DNA of 64,000 nt, from positions 1 through 64,000 of the forward strand of contig NZ_NCJH01000007.1 in assembly GCF_002278925.1 (NCBI RefSeq). The letters are read 5' to 3'. The stretch comes from Polaromonas sp. 39-63-25. GTDB taxonomy: Bacteria; Pseudomonadota; Gammaproteobacteria; Burkholderiales; Burkholderiaceae_C. The notes below the pieces were generated by a model. That model made no database searches. It was not told the DNA's origin and saw only the letters and a program-made list of their open reading frames with translations. Shown here piece by piece: positions 9,680 to 17,261 of this stretch. Position 1 is the stretch's first letter, and each line of letters begins with the position of its first letter. The translations under genes were made by a program, and so were the position numbers.

Positions 9680-11047
9680 TCACCGCTCCCTCCCCGCCTC
9701 AGCCGACACCTTCTGCACCGGGCTCAACAAATACTCCATGATGGTTCTGCGCCCCTGGTGAATTTCTGCGGCTACCTGCATGCCGGCCTCCAGGCCCTTG
9801 CGTTGGCTGGCGTCGCCGTTGAGGGACTCCAGGTACTGCGTGTCGAGCTTGACCAGCGCCTTGTAGCCCTGCGGGGCTGACTGGCCCGGGTTGTTGTTAT
9901 TGCTGGCTTGCGAGTCAGGCGCCAGGGTCTGGATGCGGCCTTCGAGCAGGCCGTATTTTTGAAACGGGTAAGCTGCCACCTTGACGCGCACGTGCTGACC
10001 TGTTTGCACAAAGCCCACGTCTTCATTTTTTACCTGCACCTCGGCCAGCAGTTGCTCGCCTCTGGGCACCAAGGTCAGCAGCACCATGCCGGGCTGCACA
10101 ACGGCGCCCTTGCTGGTGGTGGCCACGTCTTTAACGATGCCGGCTTGCGGTGCCTTCAGTTCGAGCAGGCCGGTTTTGTAGCCCATCTTCTGCGTGTCTT
10201 GCTCCAGCTTGGCCAGCTGGCCCATGGCCTCGGTGCGCTCAATCAGCAGCTGGCTGCGAAAGGTGCTGGAAAGTCCGGCGATTTTTTTGTCTTGTGCGGT
10301 GATGGTGGAAAGCAGACCTTGCACCGTTGCGGCCTGGGCTTTGAGGTCCTGTGACTTTTCAATCGCTTCACGCTCTTTGTCGTTGCCGGCTATGGGGCTC
10401 AAGAAACCTTCCGCCACCAGCTTGCTGTGCGCCTTGGCGCTTTGTTCGTAGCTGGGCAAAGTGTTCTTGAGTTTGGTGAGCGTCTCCTGGGCTGAGCGCA
10501 ATTCGTTTTGTGCACGTTCACGCGTTGCCACTTCCTGGGCCAGTGAATCAGTGAATGCTTGCCGGTGGGCGTTGGCCTGGGCCTGCACCTGGGCAATCAT
10601 CACGGGGTCGTCACCGTCCTTGATGGAAAGCGGTATGCCGGCCAGTTCTGCATCTACCCTGCGCAGCGTCAGGCGCTTCAGGCTCAGCTCACTGGCCAGG
10701 CTGCGGCTGTCGGCACCGGTCATGGTGGGGTCCAGCCGGATCAGCACCTGGCCGGCCTGCACCTGGTCGCCCTCGCGCACCAGAATTTCTGCCACCACAC
10801 CGGCTTCGGCCGGCTGCACAATTTTTGTGTAGCTGACGGGTACCAGCTTGCCGTCGGCCACGGCCACCACGTCTACCTTGGCAAAAATGGCCCAAGCCAG
10901 CAAGATGGTGAAGAGCCCACCAACAAGGTACAAAATCAGCCGCGGCAGCTTGGGCATGGGGCTTTCCTGAATGGCCAGCAGGCCCGGGGAAAACTCAGCC
11001 GCATCCGGCAACAAGCGCTTGGTCAAGGTTTGGGCCAGGCTGCTCAT
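9680..11047 (-). CDS. Type I secretion membrane fusion protein (HlyD family)
   Basis: Encodes 455 aa. Proteins of this family bridge the inner-membrane ABC exporter to a TolC-type outer-membrane channel. A short cytoplasmic N-terminus is followed by one TM segment at about residues 36-55. Next is a biotinyl-lipoyl-like half motif (EAGVVAEILVREGDQVQAGQ) and a long alpha-helical coiled-coil region at about 130-290. The second lipoyl half (LKAPQAGIVKDV) and a beta-barrel domain complete it. The start overlaps the exporter stop by 4 bp (ATGA), indicating translational coupling. No TolC gene is present here, so the outer channel is presumably encoded elsewhere. Confidence 0.95.
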   Translation of the reverse strand: MSSLAQTLTKRLLPDAAEFSPGLLAIQESPMPKLPRLILYLVGGLFTILLAWAIFAKVDVVAVADGKLVPVSYTKIVQPAEAGVVAEILVREGDQVQAGQVLIRLDPTMTGADSRSLASELSLKRLTLRRVDAELAGIPLSIKDGDDPVMIAQVQAQANAHRQAFTDSLAQEVATRERAQNELRSAQETLTKLKNTLPSYEQSAKAHSKLVAEGFLSPIAGNDKEREAIEKSQDLKAQAATVQGLLSTITAQDKKIAGLSSTFRSQLLIERTEAMGQLAKLEQDTQKMGYKTGLLELKAPQAGIVKDVATTSKGAVVQPGMVLLTLVPRGEQLLAEVQVKNEDVGFVQTGQHVRVKVAAYPFQKYGLLEGRIQTLAPDSQASNNNNPGQSAPQGYKALVKLDTQYLESLNGDASQRKGLEAGMQVAAEIHQGRRTIMEYLLSPVQKVSAEAGRER

Positions 11048-13224
11048 GCGACCGCCTTCGCTTGAACAACTTTCTTGAGGTGTCCGCCACCAATGACAAA
11101 GATCTCGTCCACCTGTAGCGTCTTGGGCAATGCGTGCGTGACAAACAGCATGCTGACCTTGCCGCGCAAGGCGTTGACCGTGGTGGCAAAAGCGTTGGCG
11201 GTTTGCGCATCCAGTGCGCTGGTGGCTTCGTCAAAAATCAGCACCTTGGGTTTTTTGAGCAGGGCACGGGCAATGGCCAGGCGCTGCTTCTGCCCGCCAG
11301 ACAAGCCGGCACCGCGCTCGCCGATTTCGGTTTGGTAACCCTGAGGCAGGGTCTGGATGGCGTCATGGATTTCGGCCATCTGGCAAGCCTGTACCACTTG
11401 CTCAAAACTGGCGTGGGGGTTGGCCATGAGCAGGTTGTCGTACACAGTGCCGCTGAACAGCACAGTTTCCTGTGGCACCACGCCAAAGTTAGCGCGCAAC
11501 TCGTTGGCGCTCAGGTGCAGGATGTCGATGCCGTCCACCTTGATTTGCCCTTCGGTCGGGCGGTAGAAGCCCTGCAGCAGTTTGGTAAGCGTTGACTTGC
11601 CCGTGCCGCTGGGTCCCATGATGGCCACCGTCTGGCCCGGCTCTATGGTGAGGTTGACGTTTTTGTAGAGCAGCGGCAGATCAGGCGCGTAGCGAAAGCC
11701 GATGTCTATGAGTTCAATCTCACCCCTGGCATCGCCCTTTCTGCTGGGCGCCAGGCGGTAGGGCTCGGTTGGCACGTTCATCAAATCGCCCAACCGATCT
11801 ACCGCCAGGCTGGCTTGCTGAAACTGCTGCCACAAACCGACCATGCGAAGCATGGGCTGGCTGAGCTTGCCGGCAAACATTTGAAACGCCACCAGCATGC
11901 CGACGGTGAACACCGTGCCGGTGCCTGCGGCCAGGGCAATGGTGTCGGGGTGCATCACGATCCACGCGCCGATGACCAGTATCAGCAGCGTCATCATCTG
12001 CTCCAGCGTGTTGGCGATGACGTTGTAGGTGTTGGCTATCTGCTTGGTCTGAAAGCCTGACTGCAGGTAAGTGGCCAGGTAGCCGTCATACCGGGTTTGC
12101 AGCTGCGGCTCAAACTGCAGACTTTTGACGGTCTCCAGGCCGGCGATGTATTCGGTCAGAAAAGCCTGGTTACGCGCGCCCAGCATGAATTGCTGGTTCA
12201 GGCGAGTCTGAAAGACCGGTGCCACCAGAAAAGACAACAGGGCAATGACAGACAAGATGCCCAACACGATGAGCGTGAGCGTGACCGAGTAATAAAACAT
12301 CACGCCCATGCAAATCAGCAAAAACGGAACATCCAGAATAATGGTTACCGCTGCCGAGGCAATGAACTCGCGTATGGTTTCCACCCCATGCAACCGGGCA
12401 GCGATCACGCCCGTGGGCCGGTTCTGAAAATACTTGGGTGGCAGACGAAACAGGTGCTGAAACACCGCGGCGCCCAGCACAGCGTCAACCCGGTTGCCCG
12501 TGTGCAGGATGGCGTACTGGCGCACCCAGGTCAGCAACGCGGTGAAGAGCATGAACACCGCCATGCCGATGCCAAGCGCCACCAACGTGCTTTCGGTGCG
12601 ATGCACCACCACCTTATCGATGATGGCCTGCGTGAACAGTGGCAAACCCAGCGCAAGAAGCTGCAGCACCAGGCTGGCGCCCAGCACTTCGTGCCATACC
12701 TTGCGGTGTTTGAGCAGCTCAGGCACAAACCAGCGAAACCCGAAGGACGATGCCACGCCAGCGGCAGAGTCCGGGTCCCGCACGGCCTCGTCTTCCGGGT
12801 AAAGCAGCACTGCCTGGCCACTGAGAGTTTGCGTAAATTCAGCCTTGGGGCTTGTGACGGGCGAGTTGCTGTTGGCGGGCAACCAGACAACCTGCTCGTC
12901 GCTCACGGCTATAACGATGCCCAGTGTCGGAGCAAGGGGAGTGACGTCCTCAGGGCCTTCCGGTGCGGGAGCAAGTTCACCCTCGGCACGCGTGGCGCGA
13001 AGTTCGACCACCAAGGGCAAAGGCAATTGCGCCAGTACTTTGGGTTCTACAACGCGTAACTGCGCCTTGAAACCCAAACCCCGCGCCGCGCGAACTAGAC
13101 CCGATTCGTCATACGGCGGTGGAAACTGCTGCAACAGCAATTGCGCGTCAAACGGACGGCGATGCACCGCACACATGGTCTGCAGCGCCCACACAAAATC
13201 AGTTTGTGCATACTCTTTTTGCAT
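11044..13224 (-). CDS. Type I secretion ABC transporter with C39-like domain
   Basis: Predicted 726 aa. I chose the ATG at 13224 because AAGGGAG lies just upstream and the family's domain begins there; the frame is open further upstream without homologous-looking sequence. The first ~140 residues match a C39-like domain (ALQTMCAVHRRPFDAQ). The catalytic CGPA motif of true C39 peptidases is absent, as in HlyB-type exporters of uncleaved RTX substrates. Next come an ABC membrane domain and a nucleotide-binding domain with Walker A GPSGTGKST (about residue 538), signature LSGGQKQ and Walker B VLIFDEATSALD. It is the first gene of the operon and should energise export of the RTX protein. Confidence 0.95.
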   Translation of the reverse strand: MQKEYAQTDFVWALQTMCAVHRRPFDAQLLLQQFPPPYDESGLVRAARGLGFKAQLRVVEPKVLAQLPLPLVVELRATRAEGELAPAPEGPEDVTPLAPTLGIVIAVSDEQVVWLPANSNSPVTSPKAEFTQTLSGQAVLLYPEDEAVRDPDSAAGVASSFGFRWFVPELLKHRKVWHEVLGASLVLQLLALGLPLFTQAIIDKVVVHRTESTLVALGIGMAVFMLFTALLTWVRQYAILHTGNRVDAVLGAAVFQHLFRLPPKYFQNRPTGVIAARLHGVETIREFIASAAVTIILDVPFLLICMGVMFYYSVTLTLIVLGILSVIALLSFLVAPVFQTRLNQQFMLGARNQAFLTEYIAGLETVKSLQFEPQLQTRYDGYLATYLQSGFQTKQIANTYNVIANTLEQMMTLLILVIGAWIVMHPDTIALAAGTGTVFTVGMLVAFQMFAGKLSQPMLRMVGLWQQFQQASLAVDRLGDLMNVPTEPYRLAPSRKGDARGEIELIDIGFRYAPDLPLLYKNVNLTIEPGQTVAIMGPSGTGKSTLTKLLQGFYRPTEGQIKVDGIDILHLSANELRANFGVVPQETVLFSGTVYDNLLMANPHASFEQVVQACQMAEIHDAIQTLPQGYQTEIGERGAGLSGGQKQRLAIARALLKKPKVLIFDEATSALDAQTANAFATTVNALRGKVSMLFVTHALPKTLQVDEIFVIGGGHLKKVVQAKAVA

Positions 13225-13525
13225 GACTCCCTTACCCGCAAGCTGGTTACGGGCCCTCCCTCTATTCGTATATGGCAGAGCACACAGTTGAAACATCTCG
13301 AAACACCGTCGATGATCAACGAATAGGAAAGCGATGCAACACCAACCCCTGTCAATGTTGACAGGGTAGGAGTTAAAACAAGGGTAAATACTTGAAGGAT
13401 CTGACTGCGGCGCCAGATTGATGGCATGCCAACAAAATTCAGGGTGCAGCAAGACCTGTGCGAGATGTCAAGACCCATGCTGCCCCACAGACGGCAACAA
13501 AAAAGCCCCGTCAACACTTGGTTTA
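13225..13525. other. Upstream region of the type I secretion operon
   Basis: About 300 bp with no gene I can support. It should hold the promoter of the leftward secretion operon. The only clear structure is the perfect palindrome at 13347-13366. No convincing -35/-10 pair with normal spacing was found. Confidence 0.5.
13347..13366. promoter_or_regulatory. Perfect 9-bp inverted repeat, possible operator
   Basis: CCCTGTCAA and TTGACAGGG are separated by TG, about 123 bp upstream of the exporter start. Both strands contain a TTGACA hexamer within it. Its dyad symmetry fits a dimeric regulator site, but no regulator is adjacent. Confidence 0.4.
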
Positions 13526-13572
13526 CGGGGCTTTTGGGGGTCTGTGTTGGACTACATCAAACCGGTTCTTGG
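13500..13572. other. attL of the integrative element (core 13526-13572)
   Basis: A 47-bp core at 13526-13572 is identical to 18619-18665. The similarity extends 26 bp leftward with three mismatches. The block includes a hairpin (AAAAGCCCCG pairing with CGGGGCTTTT). The sequence just inside the element, GAGGGTG then GTTCCC, resembles a degraded 3' end of the tRNA-Ser gene. Confidence 0.85.
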
Positions 13573-13762
13573 GAGGGTGTCGTTCCCATCATGGGCGCTA
13601 ACCCGCATGGATGTTAGGTTCTGCTATGTTTGAACACTGACGTACCCCCAAAAATACCCCCCCGCGACGGCATTTTGCGTTATTCGCTGATCACCCCGAA
13701 AATCGAGCGCGCCCTTCTGCTTGCGGCGTAAGCCAATCATTGCCAGCCCTATAAGGAACACC

Positions 13763-14386
13763 ATGAGCACCATAAATCAGGCCCTGAAAGATCACCTAGT
13801 ACGCCAATTGAAATTTCTGACAACCTCATGCGTCACGTTTGACGCAGGTGATAGAGAAGAGGCGCTACGGATCGCGACCGCTATACGTGTCATTTTCTAT
13901 GACACCACAAACAGTCATTCAATCCTTTATCAGATGGGCGTCAAGGCATCAATTCAGTTGATCTCGACCACTAATCCAACTTCAACCGCCAATGCCCTCG
14001 CTATGTTGCCGACCATCGATTTCGGGTCATTCTTTCCCATCACACTTGGGAAACATCTGGACTACACGCCACCGAGCGTCGGCGCTTTAACGCAGTCAGT
14101 CGAAGACTGGTGGAACCAGCCCGCTTTGTACACCAACCAAGTTTTATTGACGCGGGGACGTGTGGTGCTTGCAGCCGCCCACAAAGATGGCGGAGCTCAC
14201 GTCGATCTAAAAAAGGATTTGGACGACATCAACGCCTTGAAAGATGGGCAAATGTTTAACCGCATCATTAAGCAAGCCGACGGCACCCAGAAAGAGGAAC
14301 GGATCGCCGATCATCATTTTGCTTTATTGCGACATTTCGCCGCTGAGATCTTAGCGAGTCCCGATATTCAGGCGTTACAGACCTAG
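13763..14386 (+). CDS. Hypothetical cargo protein of the integrative element
   Basis: Encodes 207 aa from the ATG at 13763, preceded by AAGGAA at 13753-13758. It is the only rightward gene of the element and lies just inside attL, at the end away from the integrase, a usual cargo position. No signal peptide or TM segment is evident. Notable motifs are AAHKDGGAHVD at about residue 139 and a His-containing ADHHFALLRHF near the C-terminus. The histidines and acids could bind metal or form an active site, but I recognise no family and infer no function. Confidence 0.75.
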   Translation: MSTINQALKDHLVRQLKFLTTSCVTFDAGDREEALRIATAIRVIFYDTTNSHSILYQMGVKASIQLISTTNPTSTANALAMLPTIDFGSFFPITLGKHLDYTPPSVGALTQSVEDWWNQPALYTNQVLLTRGRVVLAAAHKDGGAHVDLKKDLDDINALKDGQMFNRIIKQADGTQKEERIADHHFALLRHFAAEILASPDIQALQT

Positions 14387-14499
14387 GGGAATGCGGGCCA
14401 ATTCCACAGTCCTTTTCGAGGGAGTTTCTTTGCGTGGCGACCAGTTCGATTTCTGCCCACGCCCCTCCAGACTTTTTACTCCCTATATCTATGTGCCCC

Positions 14500-15099
14500 T
14501 TATAGTGCACCCGTCACCGCTAGGAATCGCGCCGTAAATTCGCAGAACGCATCTTCGCGCCTTTGCTCACAGGCTTCCAGTTGATCTATCAGCCGGTCAT
14601 AGGTGTAATGCCTCATGCCCTTGGGTCGCCGCCAATACTCACCCAGCCGGGCCTCCAGTTTTGATTGCTTGCGCCACATCCGATCCAGCACATCACCTGA
14701 CTGGCTGGCATAGCTCACCCGCTGGCAGTGCCTGCAGGCAAACCGCCCCGCGCGCATGTACAGCACACCCGCGCGTCGCTGGCAGACGGGGCAAACAAAC
14801 CAGGGCCGGGACTTGCCGTAATTGCAGGCTGTATGCGCAAGCCGGATAGTTTGGCTCCCATCGCGCCGCTGGTCGTCACTGCCCACCATGTATTGCAGGG
14901 CCAGCGAGTCAGTGCCATGCACCAAAACCCCAATGCTGCCCGTAGGTTCATCGCCCCGATGCCAGCTCCAGGTAAATGACTGCCCTGCGCGCAAATAGCC
15001 GCCGCGATGCCATCGGCCAATTTCTACGCGTAGCAGGTGTTCCGCCTTGAGCTTGTAGCTGGGCCTGCCAGCGCCGTACCTCATGCCGCCTCTACTCAT
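14500..15099 (-). CDS. Zinc-ribbon protein of the integrative element
   Basis: Encodes 199 aa. A CPVC pair (VCPVCQRRAG) and a CRHC pair (ACRHCQRVSYASQ) about 20 residues later form a four-cysteine zinc ribbon at roughly residues 100-130. A basic C-terminal region follows (WRKQSKLEARLGEYWRRPKG). The N-terminus is basic (YGAGRPSYKLKAEHLLRV). This layout suggests nucleic-acid binding. Similar small proteins occur in mobile elements, but I cannot name the role. It is the last gene of the leftward small-gene chain, and its start overlaps the 15092-15364 gene by 8 bp. Confidence 0.75.
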   Translation of the reverse strand: MSRGGMRYGAGRPSYKLKAEHLLRVEIGRWHRGGYLRAGQSFTWSWHRGDEPTGSIGVLVHGTDSLALQYMVGSDDQRRDGSQTIRLAHTACNYGKSRPWFVCPVCQRRAGVLYMRAGRFACRHCQRVSYASQSGDVLDRMWRKQSKLEARLGEYWRRPKGMRHYTYDRLIDQLEACEQRREDAFCEFTARFLAVTGAL

Positions 15100-15364
15100 T
15101 CGCCACCTCCACAGAAAACGAAATCAATAGGCCAACTCGCCTTTTTTCAATCAAGGCAACGGCCATCAACCGCCCCCGGTCACGCGCGCGCACCTTTTCG
15201 CCTTTTTGCCCATGCCTGTATCTGTGGCTTTGAATGCCTGCAATAGATGGTATTTCTAGATACTCCCCGCCTATCGGGTTAGCGCATTGACTGAAAGTGG
15301 CCGGATAGCCCCGATGAGCGGGGCAAAGCCCGTTACACCATCGCCAGAAATCGGGGCTGTTCAT
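15092..15364 (-). CDS. Small hypothetical protein
   Basis: Encodes 90 aa (MNSPDFWRWCNGLCPAH...). It overlaps the upstream gene by 4 bp (ATGA at 15361-15364) and the downstream zinc-ribbon gene by 8 bp, the spacing of a translationally coupled chain; that spacing is the main reason for calling it. The basic stretch at about residues 50-70 (HRYRHGQKGEKVRARDRGR) might contact nucleic acid. No family recognised. Confidence 0.5.
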   Translation of the reverse strand: MNSPDFWRWCNGLCPAHRGYPATFSQCANPIGGEYLEIPSIAGIQSHRYRHGQKGEKVRARDRGRLMAVALIEKRRVGLLISFSVEVANE

Positions 15365-15804
15365 ACCCTTCCTACCCCGACCTTCGGGTTAAGCGCCGCA
15401 AGTCTGTACTGCCCTGTCCGATAGGTTTTTGGATCAAGGTCTATGCCGTCCGTCACGTCCAGGGCATACCAGCCCAATGCAAACCAGGCCGCACGGTTAG
15501 GCCGCATACCCATGCGGGTTTCAATCAGCAGCCCCGCCTCCTTGACTTCCGTCAGCGCGCGCGAAACGGTGTCGTGACTTCGCCAGCCCATCGGCTTGAG
15601 GTACTTCGCGCAAGCCACCAGCCGCCCGTTATTGCTGCCCGTGTACTGGCGGGCAATATCAAGCAGCAAGGCGCGCGCAGCGTACCCCAAGGCGCGATAG
15701 CTGGGGCTGTCAATCACCACATGCGGTAAGGCCACGTAGCGATCACCGTCCCGCTTGTCCTTACTGCGCTTGTAGCTCTTGCTCACGGCCTGCCTTTGTG
15801 CGTT
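15361..15804 (-). CDS. Helix-turn-helix protein, possible replication or regulatory protein
   Basis: A start near 15783-15804 is likely, giving about 140 residues from VSKSYKRSKDKRDGDRY. The frame opens as far as 15858 but then overlaps the upstream gene extensively. The segment HVVIDSPSYRALGYAARALLLDIARQ followed by MGWRSHDTVSRALTEVKEAGLL reads as a winged helix-turn-helix with a recognition helix around HDTVSRAL. Phage and plasmid replication or regulatory proteins use similar folds, so either role is possible. It belongs to the overlapping leftward chain behind the AlpA-like gene. The exact start is uncertain. Confidence 0.6.
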   Translation of the reverse strand, partial: NAQRQAVSKSYKRSKDKRDGDRYVALPHVVIDSPSYRALGYAARALLLDIARQYTGSNNGRLVACAKYLKPMGWRSHDTVSRALTEVKEAGLLIETRMGMRPNRAAWFALGWYALDVTDGIDLDPKTYRTGQYRLAALNPKVGVGRV

Positions 15805-16021
15805 TAGCCAGGTACTCGCGCGCCGCGTCCAGGCTATCCAGGGGCTTCCAAAGCCCATAGCGGGTGGCGTAGTAAGGCGTCTGGCCGATCACCTCCGGGT
15901 CGCCTTTAATCAGCTCTATGCCGATCAAGGCGAATTGCGCCGCCAGCGTTGCATAGGCTTTGCGCTCACGCTGCCCGGTAGGCAGGTCAAGGTCGTTGTG
16001 TACCGCGTCAGGCGTGTTCAT
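15761..16021 (-). CDS. Small hypothetical protein of the integrative element
   Basis: Encodes 86 aa from the ATG at 16021 (MNTPDAVHNDLDLPTGQRER). The start overlaps the stop of the HTH_39-like gene by 4 bp (ATGA at 16018-16021), which fixes it; the frame is open further upstream without support. The sequence is helical and soluble, with AREYLAKRTKAGREQEL at the C-terminus. No family recognised. Its translation is probably coupled to its neighbours. Confidence 0.6.
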   Translation of the reverse strand: MNTPDAVHNDLDLPTGQRERKAYATLAAQFALIGIELIKGDPEVIGQTPYYATRYGLWKPLDSLDAAREYLAKRTKAGREQELQAQ

Positions 16022-16311
16022 TGCTTGCCCTCCCGCGTATACAGGCCCACACAATGCCTCACCCCGGCCTCCGTCACCACGGTCTGCCTGTGCGTCAGGA
16101 TTCGGTGGCCTTCCTTGCGCAGCTGCAATATGCGCGCGGGGCAGTGGTAAATGTCCAGGTAGCGCATGGCCTCGAACGTGGTGATGGGAAACCGCGCCAG
16201 GGCCTCCAGCAGCCGCGCGCATTGCGTATCGGCACTGGTGCCCTTAAACTCTGCCCTGATAGCTTCTAGGGCCGCTTTCTTTTCGGGGGAGGTGGCCTTA
16301 TTTTTTTCCAT
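16018..16311 (-). CDS. Winged helix-turn-helix protein (HTH_39-like)
   Basis: Encodes 97 aa from the ATG at 16311 (MEKNKATSPEKKAALEAIRA). The C-terminal 65 residues, ARLLEALARFPITTFEAMRY then ARILQLRKEGHRI, ending in VGLYTREGK, match from memory the HTH_39-type domain of phage and satellite proteins. There the domain reads as helix-turn-helix plus a beta wing. A DNA-binding regulatory role within the element is likely. It follows the AlpA-like gene after 11 bp and overlaps the next gene by 4 bp. Confidence 0.7.
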   Translation of the reverse strand: MEKNKATSPEKKAALEAIRAEFKGTSADTQCARLLEALARFPITTFEAMRYLDIYHCPARILQLRKEGHRILTHRQTVVTEAGVRHCVGLYTREGKQ

Positions 16312-16322
16312 GGCTTGCCCGC

Positions 16323-16538
16323 TTACTTCGCTGCCTGCGCTTTGAGAAAAGCGTCTATGGCGTTGATGTCGAACAGCGTGACTTTTTCCCCGGCCTTCAG
16401 GGGCTGCGGGAAACCATGGCGGGATTTCGTCCACTGCCACAGGGTTGACCGGGCTATCTGGAAATGCGCGCAGGCTGCTTTGGCGCGTGCGTAGTGGGGC
16501 TTTTGGTCGGTGCCTTGAACCGAGGTTTTGCTGACCAT
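16323..16538 (-). CDS. AlpA-like helix-turn-helix regulator/excisionase candidate
   Basis: Encodes 71 aa from the ATG at 16538. The motif FQIARSTLWQWTKSRHGFPQPLKAG followed by VTLFDINAIDAFL matches the AlpA/MerR-like layout. In it a winged helix with a Trp-rich recognition region precedes a short helix. Small proteins of this type regulate integrase expression or act as recombination directionality factors in P4-like elements. It heads the leftward chain of small genes 84 bp after the 179-aa gene. Which of the two activities it has cannot be told from sequence. Confidence 0.8.
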   Translation of the reverse strand: MVSKTSVQGTDQKPHYARAKAACAHFQIARSTLWQWTKSRHGFPQPLKAGEKVTLFDINAIDAFLKAQAAK

Positions 16539-16629
16539 CAAATAACTCCAAGTGTGTCCAGCGCCGTGGTGGCTGGCATGGAGTCGATGATGTTGGTCTA
16601 GGCTGTGGAAGTCATTACCCGCCTGCCAG

Positions 16630-17169
16630 CTACCCGGCCGGTTTGCCTGCAGGCGGGGTATCGCGCAGCCAGACCTCGCGCAGTTGTTTCTCCGTTACCG
16701 TCACATTCATTTCGTTCCACACACGTCGCACATAGTCACGTGCGAATGCGGATTTGTTGTCCCCGTAGTTCTCGCGATGCAAACTCCACTCCGCTTGGAC
16801 GAATTCTTTCGCTTTCCTGTGTGGAGCATGTTTTAACAGTGCTTTGGCGGAATTTGTGTCACTGATGACTATTTCAATTACTTCGATCATGGACAGGGGG
16901 TTAGCTTTTTGTCTAAAAACTTCCATCGCCCGCATGTGCATATACGCAAAGGCGTAGCGTTCACTATCACCTTCAATCTCATCCAACCTGCTCATGTCGG
17001 GCAACACTGCGAGCAATGAGCGCGCGTCCTCTAACGCGTCGTCTGCCATTTGGCTTGCTTCCAAAATTGAGCGTTCAGTCATTGCCTCAAACTCAGCAGC
17101 CGCTAACCCTCGCCTCCGATAGGCAAGAACTGGCCTCGATTTTCCCTGTAGCTTTCTAATATGCGACAT
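16630..17169 (-). CDS. Hypothetical protein downstream of the integrase
   Basis: Encodes 179 aa (MSHIRKLQGKSRPVLAYRRRG). The sequence looks soluble and mostly helical, with an acidic helical middle (MADDALEDARSLLAVLPDMS). A basic C-terminal part, KSAFARDYVRRVWNE then VTEKQLREVWL, could be a small DNA-binding helix bundle. It sits between the integrase and the AlpA-like gene, all reading left. No family recognised. A structured hairpin at 17195-17247 separates it from the integrase. Confidence 0.65.
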   Translation of the reverse strand: MSHIRKLQGKSRPVLAYRRRGLAAAEFEAMTERSILEASQMADDALEDARSLLAVLPDMSRLDEIEGDSERYAFAYMHMRAMEVFRQKANPLSMIEVIEIVISDTNSAKALLKHAPHRKAKEFVQAEWSLHRENYGDNKSAFARDYVRRVWNEMNVTVTEKQLREVWLRDTPPAGKPAG

Positions 17170-17194
17170 GCGGCCCCCGCGCCCCTGATAAGGT

Positions 17195-17247
17195 GCCAGT
17201 CCAGCCCGTCAGGGAAACGGGTTTTCGGGGATCAGCCTAGGACTGGC
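17195..17247. repeat. Nested inverted repeat between integrase and next gene
   Basis: Outer arms GCCAGTCC (17195-17202) and GGACTGGC (17240-17247) enclose an inner CCCGT/ACGGG hairpin. On the minus strand it lies just after the integrase stop. It could end integrase transcription or be a cis-acting site of the element. A run of T follows only on the plus strand side (AAAAATCTTTT). Confidence 0.5.
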
Positions 17248-17261
17248 AAAAATCTTTTAGT

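Noticed and set aside
13225-13452. Longer N-terminus for the ABC exporter, starting at 13452
   Set aside because: The extra residues show no family similarity and the ATG at 13224 has a good ribosome-binding site at the start of the C39-like domain.
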